DNA from: AC-32 sp036522595
GTDB taxonomy: Bacteria > Actinomycetota > Thermoleophilia > Gaiellales > Gaiellaceae
DNA: 6,804 nucleotides
Direction: 5' to 3'
Assembly (NCBI GenBank): GCA_036522595.1
Contig: DATDFL010000275.1
Coordinates: 1 to 6,804, forward strand
Shown here one piece after another: positions 1 to 5,294 of this stretch. The notes below the pieces were generated by a model. That model made no database searches, was not told where the DNA came from, and saw only the letters and a program-made list of their open reading frames with translations. How positions within the stretch are numbered: position 1 is the stretch's first letter; every line of letters begins with the position of its first letter. Both the position numbers and the translations under genes were made by a program.

Positions 1-1
1 A

Positions 2-82
2 GCCGCCGATGACGGCGGAGACGGTCATGATGGCGGCGTCGCGCCAGAGCACGGCGCCGGAGACGGCGAAGCAGATGGCGGC
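2..82 (-). CDS. Fragment of a TauE/SafE-type membrane transporter (partial, cut at a junction)
   Basis: Read on the minus strand from about 82 down to 2, this stretch gives a hydrophobic segment with AICFAVSGAVLW, then RDAAIM, then SAVIGG, running open off the left edge. The pattern of a membrane helix, W-x-x-A, a second helix and a GG turn is what I know from the C-terminal half of TauE/SafE-family anion exporters. All 26 codons between 79 and 2 end in G or C in this frame, whereas the plus-strand RecJ frame over the same bases has 10 of 26 codons ending in A or T. Above about 85 the minus frame turns into an arginine run and loses resemblance. It is therefore a fragment with neither end present. 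The family call rests on about 26 residues recalled without a search; a chance antisense reading is the alternative. Confidence 0.5.
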
Positions 83-721
83 CACGCGGCGGCGGCCGGG
101 CTCTCGATCCGGCCGGAGCGCGTCGAAGCCTTCGCCGAGGCCTTCGGGGCGGTGGCGGACGCGCGGCTCGCGGAGGAAGACCTGCAGCCCGTGACGACCG
201 TCGACGCGCTCGTGCACGGCTCCAATCTGACCCTCGACCTCTGTGCCGAGCTCGCCCGCCTCGCGCCCTTTGGGCTCGGCAATCCCAACGTGACGCTGAT
301 CCTGGCCGGTTGCGAGCTCTCGGAGCTGAACACCGTCGGCGACGGCAAGCACCTTCGGTTCCGCGTGCGCGAGGACGGCCGCGACTCGGGCAGCGCGATC
401 GCGTTCCGCCGCGGCCCGTCGCTGGACCGGCTCCGTCGTGTCGGCCACTACGACGTCGCGTTCCGGCTCGAGGCGAATCAGTGGAACGGCACCGTCGCGC
501 CGCAGCTGAACGTGCGCGAGGTGTTCGACCGCGAGGATCGCTACGTCGCGCTGCGCGACTGGCTCAAGCAGCAGTGGCGCAAGCCTTCCGAGGCCCGCGA
601 CCCCGCTGCGGCAGCCGTGTTCGAGGAGCTCGCGCTGGGCGACGGCAGGAAGAGCCACCTGCTCGAGTCCGAGCGGTTTCGTGCCCTACTGGAAGAGCCC
701 GAGCTCGCCCGCGCGGCCTAG
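77..721 (+). CDS. recJ: Single-stranded-DNA-specific exonuclease RecJ, C-terminal part (5' end missing)
   Basis: RecJ degrades single-stranded DNA 5' to 3' in recombination and repair; the cytoplasmic enzyme has DHH and DHHA1 catalytic domains and an OB-fold. Only about the last 214 residues of a protein that is usually 550-600 long are here, so the DHH motifs are absent. What is visible is the GGH-AAAAGL motif of the DHHA1 domain at the very start (codons from 77), a helix beginning with SIRPERVEAF, and then LAPFGLGNPN, the usual entry to the RecJ OB-fold, followed by GDGKHLRF. The protein ends at TAG 719-721. The frame is open back to base 2, but bases 2-76 give an Asp/Gly/His-rich run unlike RecJ and with poorer codon usage, so I begin the homologous part at 77. 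It sits upstream of a small gene and rel on the same strand. Confidence 0.85.
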   Translation, partial: GGHAAAAGLSIRPERVEAFAEAFGAVADARLAEEDLQPVTTVDALVHGSNLTLDLCAELARLAPFGLGNPNVTLILAGCELSELNTVGDGKHLRFRVREDGRDSGSAIAFRRGPSLDRLRRVGHYDVAFRLEANQWNGTVAPQLNVREVFDREDRYVALRDWLKQQWRKPSEARDPAAAAVFEELALGDGRKSHLLESERFRALLEEPELARAA

Positions 722-724
722 AGT
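719..724 (+). promoter_or_regulatory. Possible -10 element (TAGAGT) for the small gene at 731
   Basis: TAGAGT fits the TANNNT -10 pattern and lies exactly 6 nt before the ATG at 731, which would put transcription start at or next to the A of ATG. Its first three bases are also the recJ stop codon, so part of the match is forced. No -35 hexamer is recognisable 16-18 nt upstream. There is no Shine-Dalgarno sequence before 731, which suits a leaderless start. It is supported mainly by the same spacing seen before rel and the mutase gene. Confidence 0.35.
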
Positions 725-730
725 TCGGCC

Positions 731-931
731 ATGGGACGCATCCTCAGAAGGCTCAAGGAGTCGCTGCGGTCGCTGAATCGCAACGATCACGCCGCCGAGG
801 GCGAGGCGCGGATCGAGAACACCGACGCGCTGACCGCGACCGGCGGCAGGGGCATGGACCCACAGGGGACGGGGCACCAGGGTGCGCCGACCGACTGGGT
901 CAAACCGGACGACGGCCGGCCCCAGCACTGA
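731..931 (+). CDS. Small hypothetical protein, 66 residues
   Basis: I do not recognise this protein. It starts with an amphipathic, basic stretch (MGRILRRLKESLRSLNRN), continues with an acidic segment (EGEARIENTDAL), and ends in a Gly/Pro/Asp-rich, probably disordered tail with GTGHQGAPTDWVKPDD. There is no signal peptide, membrane segment or cysteine. It begins 9 nt after the recJ stop and on the same strand. Nearly all its codons end in G or C, as in its neighbours, while the overlapping minus-strand reading looks like a shadow. It lacks a Shine-Dalgarno site but has TAGAGT 6 nt before the ATG. In many bacteria apt lies between recJ and rel; this protein is far too short and unlike a phosphoribosyltransferase to be Apt. 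I think it is real, but without homologues in hand this rests on position and codon use. Confidence 0.55.
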   Translation: MGRILRRLKESLRSLNRNDHAAEGEARIENTDALTATGGRGMDPQGTGHQGAPTDWVKPDDGRPQH

Positions 932-977
932 CCAGGACGAACTGGTGCCTGGGCCGCCAGGGCCGGGCCGCGCGCGC

Positions 978-1005
978 CTCGTCGTCGAGCGCGACGAGCA
1001 ATTTG
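978..1005 (+). terminator. Weak candidate terminator hairpin after the small gene
   Basis: CTCGTCG (978-984) pairs perfectly with CGACGAG (992-998) around a 7-nt loop, and CAATTT follows. The stem is 47 nt after the stop of the 731-931 gene. The T run is short, and G/C-rich sequence forms such stems easily, so this is only a candidate. The rest of the 932-1115 spacer shows nothing else apart from the -10 element before rel. Confidence 0.3.
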
Positions 1006-1103
1006 GCTAGACGAGCGGCCTTCCGTTCTCTACGGCGTTTCCCCACAGGACATGGTCTTTTCGCGCTTCGGGTACCGCCTCCTTTGGCCGATATAGCCGG
1101 GAG

Positions 1104-1109
1104 TACACT
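1104..1109 (+). promoter_or_regulatory. Probable -10 element (TACACT) for rel, near-leaderless
   Basis: TACACT matches the TANNNT -10 pattern and ends 6 nt before the rel ATG at 1116, placing the likely transcription start on or beside the start codon. No good -35 is present at 17 nt; TTTGGC at 1083-1088 is too close. GGGAG at 1099-1103 could instead act as a Shine-Dalgarno site, but it is 12 nt from the ATG, longer than usual. If the leaderless reading is right, rel has its own promoter and can be made independently of recJ. Confidence 0.45.
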
Positions 1110-1115
1110 GATTTC

Positions 1116-3317
1116 ATGACGGTCCTCGAAGCAGGCAGACGGCATCAGGAGCTCATCGACGAGCTGATCTCGGATGTCGCTGCCTACAACCGGGACGTCG
1201 ACAGGGACCTGCTCCAGCGCGCGTTCTACTTCGCCGCCGAGAAGCACGAGGGACAGCAGCGGCGCTCGGGTGAGGACTTCATCCACCACCCATGGGGCGC
1301 CGCCAAGATCTGCGCCGACCTGCGGCTGGACGAGCAGACGATCGCAGCCGCGCTCCTGCACGACGTCGTCGAGGACACCGACACGGACATCAAGGAGGTC
1401 AGGGCCGAGTTCGGCGACGAGATCGCGCAGCTCGTCGACGGCGTCACGAAGCTGACGCGGGTCCAGTTCCAGAGCCGGGAGCAGGCCGAGGCGGAGAACT
1501 ACCGCAAGATGATCGTCGCGATGGCGCACGACGTCCGCGTCATCCTGGTCAAGCTCGCCGACCGCCTGCACAACATGCGCACCGCCGAGTTCTGGGGCCG
1601 GCAGAAGCAAATCCAGAAGGCGAAGGAGACCATCGAGGTCTACGCGCCCCTCGCGCACCGCCTCGGCATCAACAAGCTCAAGTGGGAGCTCGAGGACCTC
1701 GCCTTCACGACGCTGCACCCGCGCAAGTACGAGGAGATCAAGGCGATGGTCAGCGAGCGCCGCGCCGATCGCGAGGAACACGTCCGCGAGGCGGCGATGG
1801 TGCTGAAGGCCGAGCTCGAGAAGGTGGACATCCCGGCCGAGATCTCCGGCCGCGCGAAGCACTTCTACTCGATCTACGACAAGATGGCCAAGAAGGGCCG
1901 CGAGTTCAACGAGATCTACGACCTCACGGCCATGCGGGTCATCGCCGAGCGCGACGGCGACGAGGGAACGCGCGACTGCTACGGCGCGCTGGGGCTGATC
2001 CACTCGCTCTGGAAGCCGATGCCCGGCCGCTTCAAGGACTACATCGCGATGCCGAAGCTGAACGGCTATCGCGCGCTGCACACGACGGTGATCGGGCCCG
2101 AGGGCCGGCCGCTCGAGATCCAGGTGCGGACGCGCGAGATGCACGAGACGGCCGAGTTCGGCGTCGCCGCGCACTGGCTCTACAAGGTCGGCAAGAAGGG
2201 CCACGCCGACGAGGAGTGGCTCGCCTGGATCCGCCAGCTCATGGACTGGCAGGAGGACGAGGCCGATCCGCGCGAGTTCATGAAGGCCTTCCGCACCGAC
2301 CTCTTCGACGAGGAGGTCTACGTCTTCACGCCCAAGGGCGAGGTCAAGGTGCTGCCCGCGGGCTCGACGCCGATCGACTTCGCCTACGCCGTGCACACAG
2401 ACGTGGGCCACCGCACCGTCGGCGCGAAGATCAACGGGCGGATCGTCCCGCTGCACTACCGCCTGAAGAGCGGCGACTTCGTCGAGATCCTCACCACGAA
2501 GAGCGGGCGCGGCCCGTCCCGCGACTGGCTCTCGCTGGCGGCGTCCTCGCGCGCGCGAAACAAGATCCGGCAGTGGTTCTCGCGCGAGACGCGCGAGGAG
2601 ACCGAGCAGAAGGGCCGCGAGACCCTCGAGTCCGCGCTGAAGCGGCAGAACCTGCCCTATAAGAAGCTGCAGGGCTCGTCGGTGCTCGCGCAGGTGATCC
2701 GCGAGACGGGCTTCAAGAAGGCCGAGGACTTCTACCTGGCGCTCGGCTCCGGGAAGCTGCAGGCCGCGCAGATCGTCAACAAGGTGATCCAGCGCCTGAA
2801 GACGGAGGAGGTCGCCGAGGAAGAGGCGGTGCCGATCAAGCCGAGGGCGCGGCACGCGGTCTCGAGCGACAACTTCGGCATCAACGTGCGCGGCGTCGAC
2901 GACGTTTTGGTGCGGCTCGCGCGCTGCTGCACCCCGGTTCCCGGCGACAAGATCGTCGGCTACGTCTCGCTCGGCAAGGGAATCACGATCCACCGCGAGG
3001 ACTGCTCCAACGTGAAGTCGCTACGGCGAAACCCCGAGCGGTTCACGAAGGTCACCTGGGACGGCGGCGCGACGCAGAGCTTCCGCGTCCAGATCGCCGT
3101 CGACTCGTGGGACCGGCCGCGGCTCCTGGAGGACGTCGCGCGGACGTTCGCCGAGCACGGCGCGAACATCGTCGAGTACGGCGGCCACGTCGAGGACCAG
3201 CTCGCGAAGAACTGGTACGTCGCTGAAGTGGGGGATGTGAAGGCGCTCCGGAGCCTCTTGACCGCGCTTCGCAACCTCGACGCGGTCTTCGACGCATACC
3301 GCGTAACTCCGAGCTAA
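1116..3317 (+). CDS. rel: Bifunctional (p)ppGpp synthetase/hydrolase, RelA/SpoT (Rel) family
   Basis: This is a complete 733-residue long Rel, the cytoplasmic, ribosome-associated enzyme that makes (p)ppGpp from ATP and GDP/GTP on amino-acid starvation and also hydrolyses it. The N-terminal HD hydrolase domain (about 30-200) keeps H58, H82-D83 and the following E86-D87, so hydrolysis should be active. The synthetase domain (about 240-350) has RFKD at 305-308, the RxKD form known from bifunctional enzymes rather than the ExDD form of synthetase-only RelA, then KLNGYRALH and EIQVRT. A TGS domain starts near 400 (VYVFTPKG). A zinc-finger-like region has C604-C605, H626 and C630, and an ACT domain fills about 655-730. 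Length and domain order are normal and I see no frameshift. The ATG at 1116 fits the family N-terminus. It lies downstream of recJ with a separate promoter-like element, and a repeat cluster follows its stop. Confidence 0.96.
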   Translation: MTVLEAGRRHQELIDELISDVAAYNRDVDRDLLQRAFYFAAEKHEGQQRRSGEDFIHHPWGAAKICADLRLDEQTIAAALLHDVVEDTDTDIKEVRAEFGDEIAQLVDGVTKLTRVQFQSREQAEAENYRKMIVAMAHDVRVILVKLADRLHNMRTAEFWGRQKQIQKAKETIEVYAPLAHRLGINKLKWELEDLAFTTLHPRKYEEIKAMVSERRADREEHVREAAMVLKAELEKVDIPAEISGRAKHFYSIYDKMAKKGREFNEIYDLTAMRVIAERDGDEGTRDCYGALGLIHSLWKPMPGRFKDYIAMPKLNGYRALHTTVIGPEGRPLEIQVRTREMHETAEFGVAAHWLYKVGKKGHADEEWLAWIRQLMDWQEDEADPREFMKAFRTDLFDEEVYVFTPKGEVKVLPAGSTPIDFAYAVHTDVGHRTVGAKINGRIVPLHYRLKSGDFVEILTTKSGRGPSRDWLSLAASSRARNKIRQWFSRETREETEQKGRETLESALKRQNLPYKKLQGSSVLAQVIRETGFKKAEDFYLALGSGKLQAAQIVNKVIQRLKTEEVAEEEAVPIKPRARHAVSSDNFGINVRGVDDVLVRLARCCTPVPGDKIVGYVSLGKGITIHREDCSNVKSLRRNPERFTKVTWDGGATQSFRVQIAVDSWDRPRLLEDVARTFAEHGANIVEYGGHVEDQLAKNWYVAEVGDVKALRSLLTALRNLDAVFDAYRVTPS

Positions 3318-3333
3318 CTCGCCTCTGGAGCGA

Positions 3334-3388
3334 ATCCCTCGAACGAGGGATCATCCCTCGAACGAGCGGGGTACCTCGAACGAGGGAT
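3334..3388. repeat. Three spaced copies of a palindromic CCTCGAACGAG element
   Basis: Copies lie at 3337-3347, 3356-3366 and 3374-3384, with starts 19 and 18 nt apart. Copy 1 extends to a perfect 8-bp dyad, ATCCCTCG-AA-CGAGGGAT (3334-3351). Copy 2 keeps ATCCCTCGAACGAG but its right side is disturbed by an extra C. Copy 3 is CCTCGAACGAGGGAT with a shortened left side. The centre is always AA. The cluster begins 17 nt after the rel stop. The spacing and number do not fit a CRISPR array. It could be duplicated terminator stems, a protein-binding array, or a small repetitive element; the sequence does not decide. Confidence 0.75.
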
Positions 3389-3407
3389 AGCGGTTTCTCT
3401 ATTTCTG
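3353..3407 (+). terminator. Probable terminator of rel, built from the palindromic repeats
   Basis: ATCCCTCG of copy 2 (3353-3360) can pair with CGAGGGAT of copy 3 (3381-3388), and inside it CGAG (3363-3366) pairs with CTCG (3375-3378), with AA facing AA as an internal loop. A T-rich stretch, TTTCTCTATTTCT, follows at about 3394-3406. This is the only pyrimidine-rich tail in the gap and sits 36 nt after the rel stop, so an intrinsic terminator for rel is reasonable. The T tract starts a few bases late, which weakens the call. Confidence 0.45.
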
Positions 3408-3409
3408 AC

Positions 3410-3423
3410 TACAACGTGTTGTA
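3410..3423. promoter_or_regulatory. Isolated operator-like dyad TACAAC-GT-GTTGTA
   Basis: Six bases on each side are perfectly complementary around a GT centre. It is A/T-richer than its surroundings and looks like a site for a dimeric repressor. No gene starts next to it: rel ends 92 nt to the left, and the minus-strand operon ends to the right. The layout recalls TACA/TGTA-type dyads bound by BlaI/CopY-class repressors, but no such regulator is in the window and I do not claim that match. Immediately beyond it, 3431-3446 forms a 6-bp hairpin with one G-U pair and a TTTT loop. Confidence 0.35.
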
Positions 3424-3451
3424 CAGGGGAGTGGGGTTTTCTCCACCAGAC

Positions 3452-3495
3452 ACCGCGGCGGCCACTGTTTCGAGGACGACAGTGGCCGCCGCGGT
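3452..3495 (-). terminator. Perfect 17-bp hairpin, likely terminator of the minus-strand operon
   Basis: ACCGCGGCGGCCACTGT (3452-3468) is the exact reverse complement of 3479-3495, with a 10-nt loop. In the minus direction the stem begins 38 nt after the stop of the last operon gene. Neither side has a T run, so it would be a strong stem without a U tail, as is often reported in high-GC actinobacteria, or it may act on convergent transcription from both sides. A REP-like mobile palindrome is an alternative if copies exist elsewhere in the genome. Confidence 0.5.
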
Positions 3496-3533
3496 CGTTC
3501 TGCGACTGTTTCTGGACCCCTTGAAGTCGTGCG

Positions 3534-3707
3534 CTAGAGCTCGGGCTGCTCTTGCGGCTCGTGCTCGTCGTCCTTGCGGATGCGCAAGGTGCGGAGCAGT
3601 CGGCGCCAGGTCAGCTTCGCTGTGACCCCGACGGCTGCAACGCCGCCGAGGAGGATCTGGAGCAGCATGCTGCCGGAGCCGGGATCGATATATGCGGGAA
3701 CTGGCAT
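3534..3707 (-). CDS. Small DPGSGS-motif membrane protein, 57 residues
   Basis: Reading minus from ATG 3707 gives a protein that begins MPVPAYIDPGSGS, has one hydrophobic segment at about residues 14-32 (LLQILLGGVAAVGV), then a basic stretch WRRLLRTLRIRK and an acidic, Gln-rich tail ending PEL. I recognise the layout of Y-I-D-P-G-S/T-G-S, a single helix, then W-R-R, from short uncharacterised membrane proteins in many bacteria, but know no function. The basic block after the helix predicts a cytoplasmic C-terminus. Almost every codon agrees with the GC-rich usage nearby. It follows the reductase gene by 27 nt and is the last gene before the 17-bp hairpin. GGCGGGCG just before the ATG is a weak ribosome site, and TAACAA with TTCACC 17 nt upstream (3717-3722 and 3740-3745, minus) might be an extra promoter. 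Longer readings in the other frames are arginine-rich shadows. Confidence 0.75.
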   Translation of the reverse strand: MPVPAYIDPGSGSMLLQILLGGVAAVGVTAKLTWRRLLRTLRIRKDDEHEPQEQPEL

Positions 3708-3734
3708 CGCCCGCCATTGTTACAGAACGGTTGG

Positions 3735-4169
3735 CTAGCGGTGAACGACCGGCGCGAGCAGCTCGGCCACGCGCTCGAGGAAGCACCGATCCTCCTCGGT
3801 GAACGCCGCCGGCCGGTCGGAATCGATGTCGATCTCGCCGACAACCCGGCCGTCATTGGCGATCGGGACGACGATCTCGGAACGAGTCGACGGGAAGCAC
3901 GAAAGGTAGCGCGGGTCGGCATTCACGTCGTCGACGATCTCGGTCTGCCCGCTCGCCGCCGCCGCGCCGCAGACCCCTTGCCCGACCGGGATCCGCACGT
4001 GCTCGGTCGCCTCCGGACCCTGCCACGGGCCGAGCACGAGATCGTCGCCTTCGACGAGGTAGATCCCGACCCACGAGTAGTGCTCGAACCCGTTTTGCAG
4101 CGCGTCGACCGCCGCAGCGAGAGGATCGTCGGCGCTGGAGATCGCAGCGAGTGCTTCGTCGTGTGTCAT
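3735..4169 (-). CDS. GAF-domain protein, free methionine-(R)-sulfoxide reductase-like
   Basis: This 144-residue protein is a single GAF domain and closely follows the fRMsr (YebR/MsrC) pattern: W33-VGIYLV, LVLGPWQG at 44-51, IPVGQGVCG at 60-68, a DVNADPRYLSC stretch ending at C91, and SEIVVPI at 97-103. fRMsr enzymes reduce the free R-sulfoxide of methionine in the cytoplasm, with thioredoxin as electron donor. The family usually has three cysteines (84, 94 and 118 in E. coli). C67 and C91 here match the second and third in spacing, but the first position is histidine (H57). Reports differ on the exact duties of each cysteine, so activity with a changed disulfide relay is plausible but unproven; a sensory GAF role is the alternative. 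The ATG overlaps the thioesterase stop (ATGA, 4 nt), indicating coupled translation. Confidence 0.8.
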   Translation of the reverse strand: MTHDEALAAISSADDPLAAAVDALQNGFEHYSWVGIYLVEGDDLVLGPWQGPEATEHVRIPVGQGVCGAAAASGQTEIVDDVNADPRYLSCFPSTRSEIVVPIANDGRVVGEIDIDSDRPAAFTEEDRCFLERVAELLAPVVHR

Positions 4170-4627
4170 CGCTCGAGATCCTTGCCTTCCAGGGCCGCGA
4201 CCTGGTCGCGGTACGAATCCGGGATCGGGTACGCGCGCCGCTCTTTCAGATCGACGAGCACCAGCGTCTGCTCCGCGGTCACCATCAGCACGTCGTCCTC
4301 GACCCGATACGCGGCGAACTCGTAGGTGACGCTCGTCCGCCCGATCCGCGAGACGCGGATGAAGACCTCGACGAGGTCGTCGAAGCTCGCCGGCGCGAGG
4401 TACTGGATCGTGTTCGCGCGCATCACGAACTCGTGCTCGCCACGAGCGGCTTCGAGCATCCCGAGGTGGCGGTGGTACTCGACGCGAGCGCTGTCGAAGT
4501 AGGGCAGGTAGCGGCCGTAGTAGACGATCCCCTGCGCGTCGGTGTCGGAGAAGCCGACCCGGGTCAGCGAGGAGTACTTGAAGGGCGGTTTGCGGTCGTT
4601 GAGTCGCCCGAGCTCGAGCGCGCTCAC
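4166..4627 (-). CDS. Hotdog-fold acyl-CoA thioesterase (YbgC/4HBT family)
   Basis: The 153-residue product has the 4-hydroxybenzoyl-CoA thioesterase signature near its start: VGFSDTDAQGIVYYGRY at about 24-40, followed by YFDSARVEY. By analogy with the 4HBT enzyme of Pseudomonas, the second Asp of DTD (D30) is the likely catalytic residue. The family hydrolyses short- to medium-chain or aromatic acyl-CoA thioesters in the cytoplasm, usually as a tetramer; the substrate here cannot be told. Length is typical for the family, with a short N-terminal extension of about 20 residues. I chose GTG at 4627 because it overlaps the upstream stop as GTGA, and homology begins soon after it; the longer open frame upstream is a shadow of the preceding gene. 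The stop overlaps the next gene's ATG by 4 nt. Confidence 0.88.
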   Translation of the reverse strand: MSALELGRLNDRKPPFKYSSLTRVGFSDTDAQGIVYYGRYLPYFDSARVEYHRHLGMLEAARGEHEFVMRANTIQYLAPASFDDLVEVFIRVSRIGRTSVTYEFAAYRVEDDVLMVTAEQTLVLVDLKERRAYPIPDSYRDQVAALEGKDLER

Positions 4628-5292
4628 CGAGAGCGGCGGCTCTCCGGGAACGCCGGGAGGTCCTGCCGGCGCGGCCGGTAGCTGAGCGCGCCCTTGGCGA
4701 ACATGACGCCGAGGCCGAGCAGCAGCAGGCCGAGCACCGCGAACGGGATGATCGCGACGTCGGACGAGATCAACGGCTTGCCGTGCGGCCCGCCGCTCTG
4801 CGCCCCGGGGCTGAAGTCCCTGACGGACGTGACGCGGGCGGCGTTGCCGAAGAGCTCGGTGTTGATGGTGGCGGCCGGCATGAACGAGTCGACCAGCCAT
4901 TTGCCGTGGACCGGCCGCAGGTAGACGTTGAAGAGGATCCCGCGCATCTTCACGCCCGGCTTCGGGCGGAGGATGAGGTTGACCGCGACCTCGTCCTTCG
5001 TGACGTACAGGATCGTCCAGCCGTGCGAGGTCCCGCGCGCCGGGTACGGGTAGGCGGGGATGTCGCCCTTCGCCCACGCCTTGCGGCTCATCCCGGCCCG
5101 AAGCTCGGGGGCGGTGACGTCGAACGAAGCGGCGACGTCGTGCCGCTTGACAGCGTGGTTGACGAAGGTGTTGATGCTCGCGGAGATCGCCTTCCGGTCG
5201 GCTGCAGACAGGTGGCGGCCGCTCGCGCCGGCCTGGGCGGCGAGCGTCAGCGCAAGCGAACTCAGCGCGAGGAAAGCGAGAAGACCCTTCAC
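4624..5292 (-). CDS. Secreted, C-terminally anchored protein of unknown function, possibly NTF2-like
   Basis: I do not recognise a named family. The 222-residue protein has a signal peptide (residues 1-23, hydrophobic LLAFLALSSLALTLAA then AGA before the likely cut), an outer domain of about 150 residues, and a membrane helix at about 180-199 (IIPFAVLGLLLLGLGVMF), followed by a basic tail with RPRR and RRSR. It should therefore be a type I membrane protein with a short cytoplasmic end. The outer domain starts with a helix (ISASINTFVNHAV), then VTAPELR, a W-x-I-L-Y strand, a strand with VAVNLILRPKPG, and GKWLVDSFMP; this order resembles NTF2/SnoaL-like folds, which is inference only. It contains no cysteine. 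GTG 5292 lies 2 nt after the mutase stop and opens directly with the signal peptide, which supports that start. The end overlaps the thioesterase start. Confidence 0.8.
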   Translation of the reverse strand: MKGLLAFLALSSLALTLAAQAGASGRHLSAADRKAISASINTFVNHAVKRHDVAASFDVTAPELRAGMSRKAWAKGDIPAYPYPARGTSHGWTILYVTKDEVAVNLILRPKPGVKMRGILFNVYLRPVHGKWLVDSFMPAATINTELFGNAARVTSVRDFSPGAQSGGPHGKPLISSDVAIIPFAVLGLLLLGLGVMFAKGALSYRPRRQDLPAFPESRRSR

Positions 5293-5294
5293 CC

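Noticed and set aside
932..1115. A riboswitch or structured leader for rel
   Set aside because: Only short G/C-rich stems are present (such as 948-961 and 978-998), with no recognisable aptamer pattern, and the likely -10 box leaves no 5' leader.
310..1119. A 269-codon plus-strand frame covering the end of recJ and the spacer
   Set aside because: The product is arginine-rich and out of frame with RecJ, which has clear family motifs; it also runs through the rel promoter region.
900..2993. A 697-codon open frame on the minus strand opposite rel
   Set aside because: It lies antisense to a well-supported Rel protein, and its product is a low-complexity Leu/Arg/Asp/Val-rich chain with no recognisable domain, typical of the mirror frame of a high-GC gene.
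3334..3388. A CRISPR array or mini-array
   Set aside because: Repeats are only about 11-18 nt and palindromic, gaps are 7-8 nt, and there are three copies with no cas genes.
3334..3388. LexA/SOS boxes suggested by CGAAC in each repeat
   Set aside because: The Gram-positive LexA site needs a GTTCG half after a 4-nt centre; here CGAAC continues into GAGGG, so the second half is missing.
3409..3786. A 125-codon minus frame over the gap and the small membrane protein
   Set aside because: The product is Arg/Ala-rich and includes the hairpin region; the other frame gives the DPGSGS protein with coherent topology and codon use.
3552..4325. A 257-codon plus-strand frame opposite the reductase and thioesterase genes
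   Set aside because: Both minus-strand genes have clear family motifs; this frame is their Arg/Asp-rich mirror.
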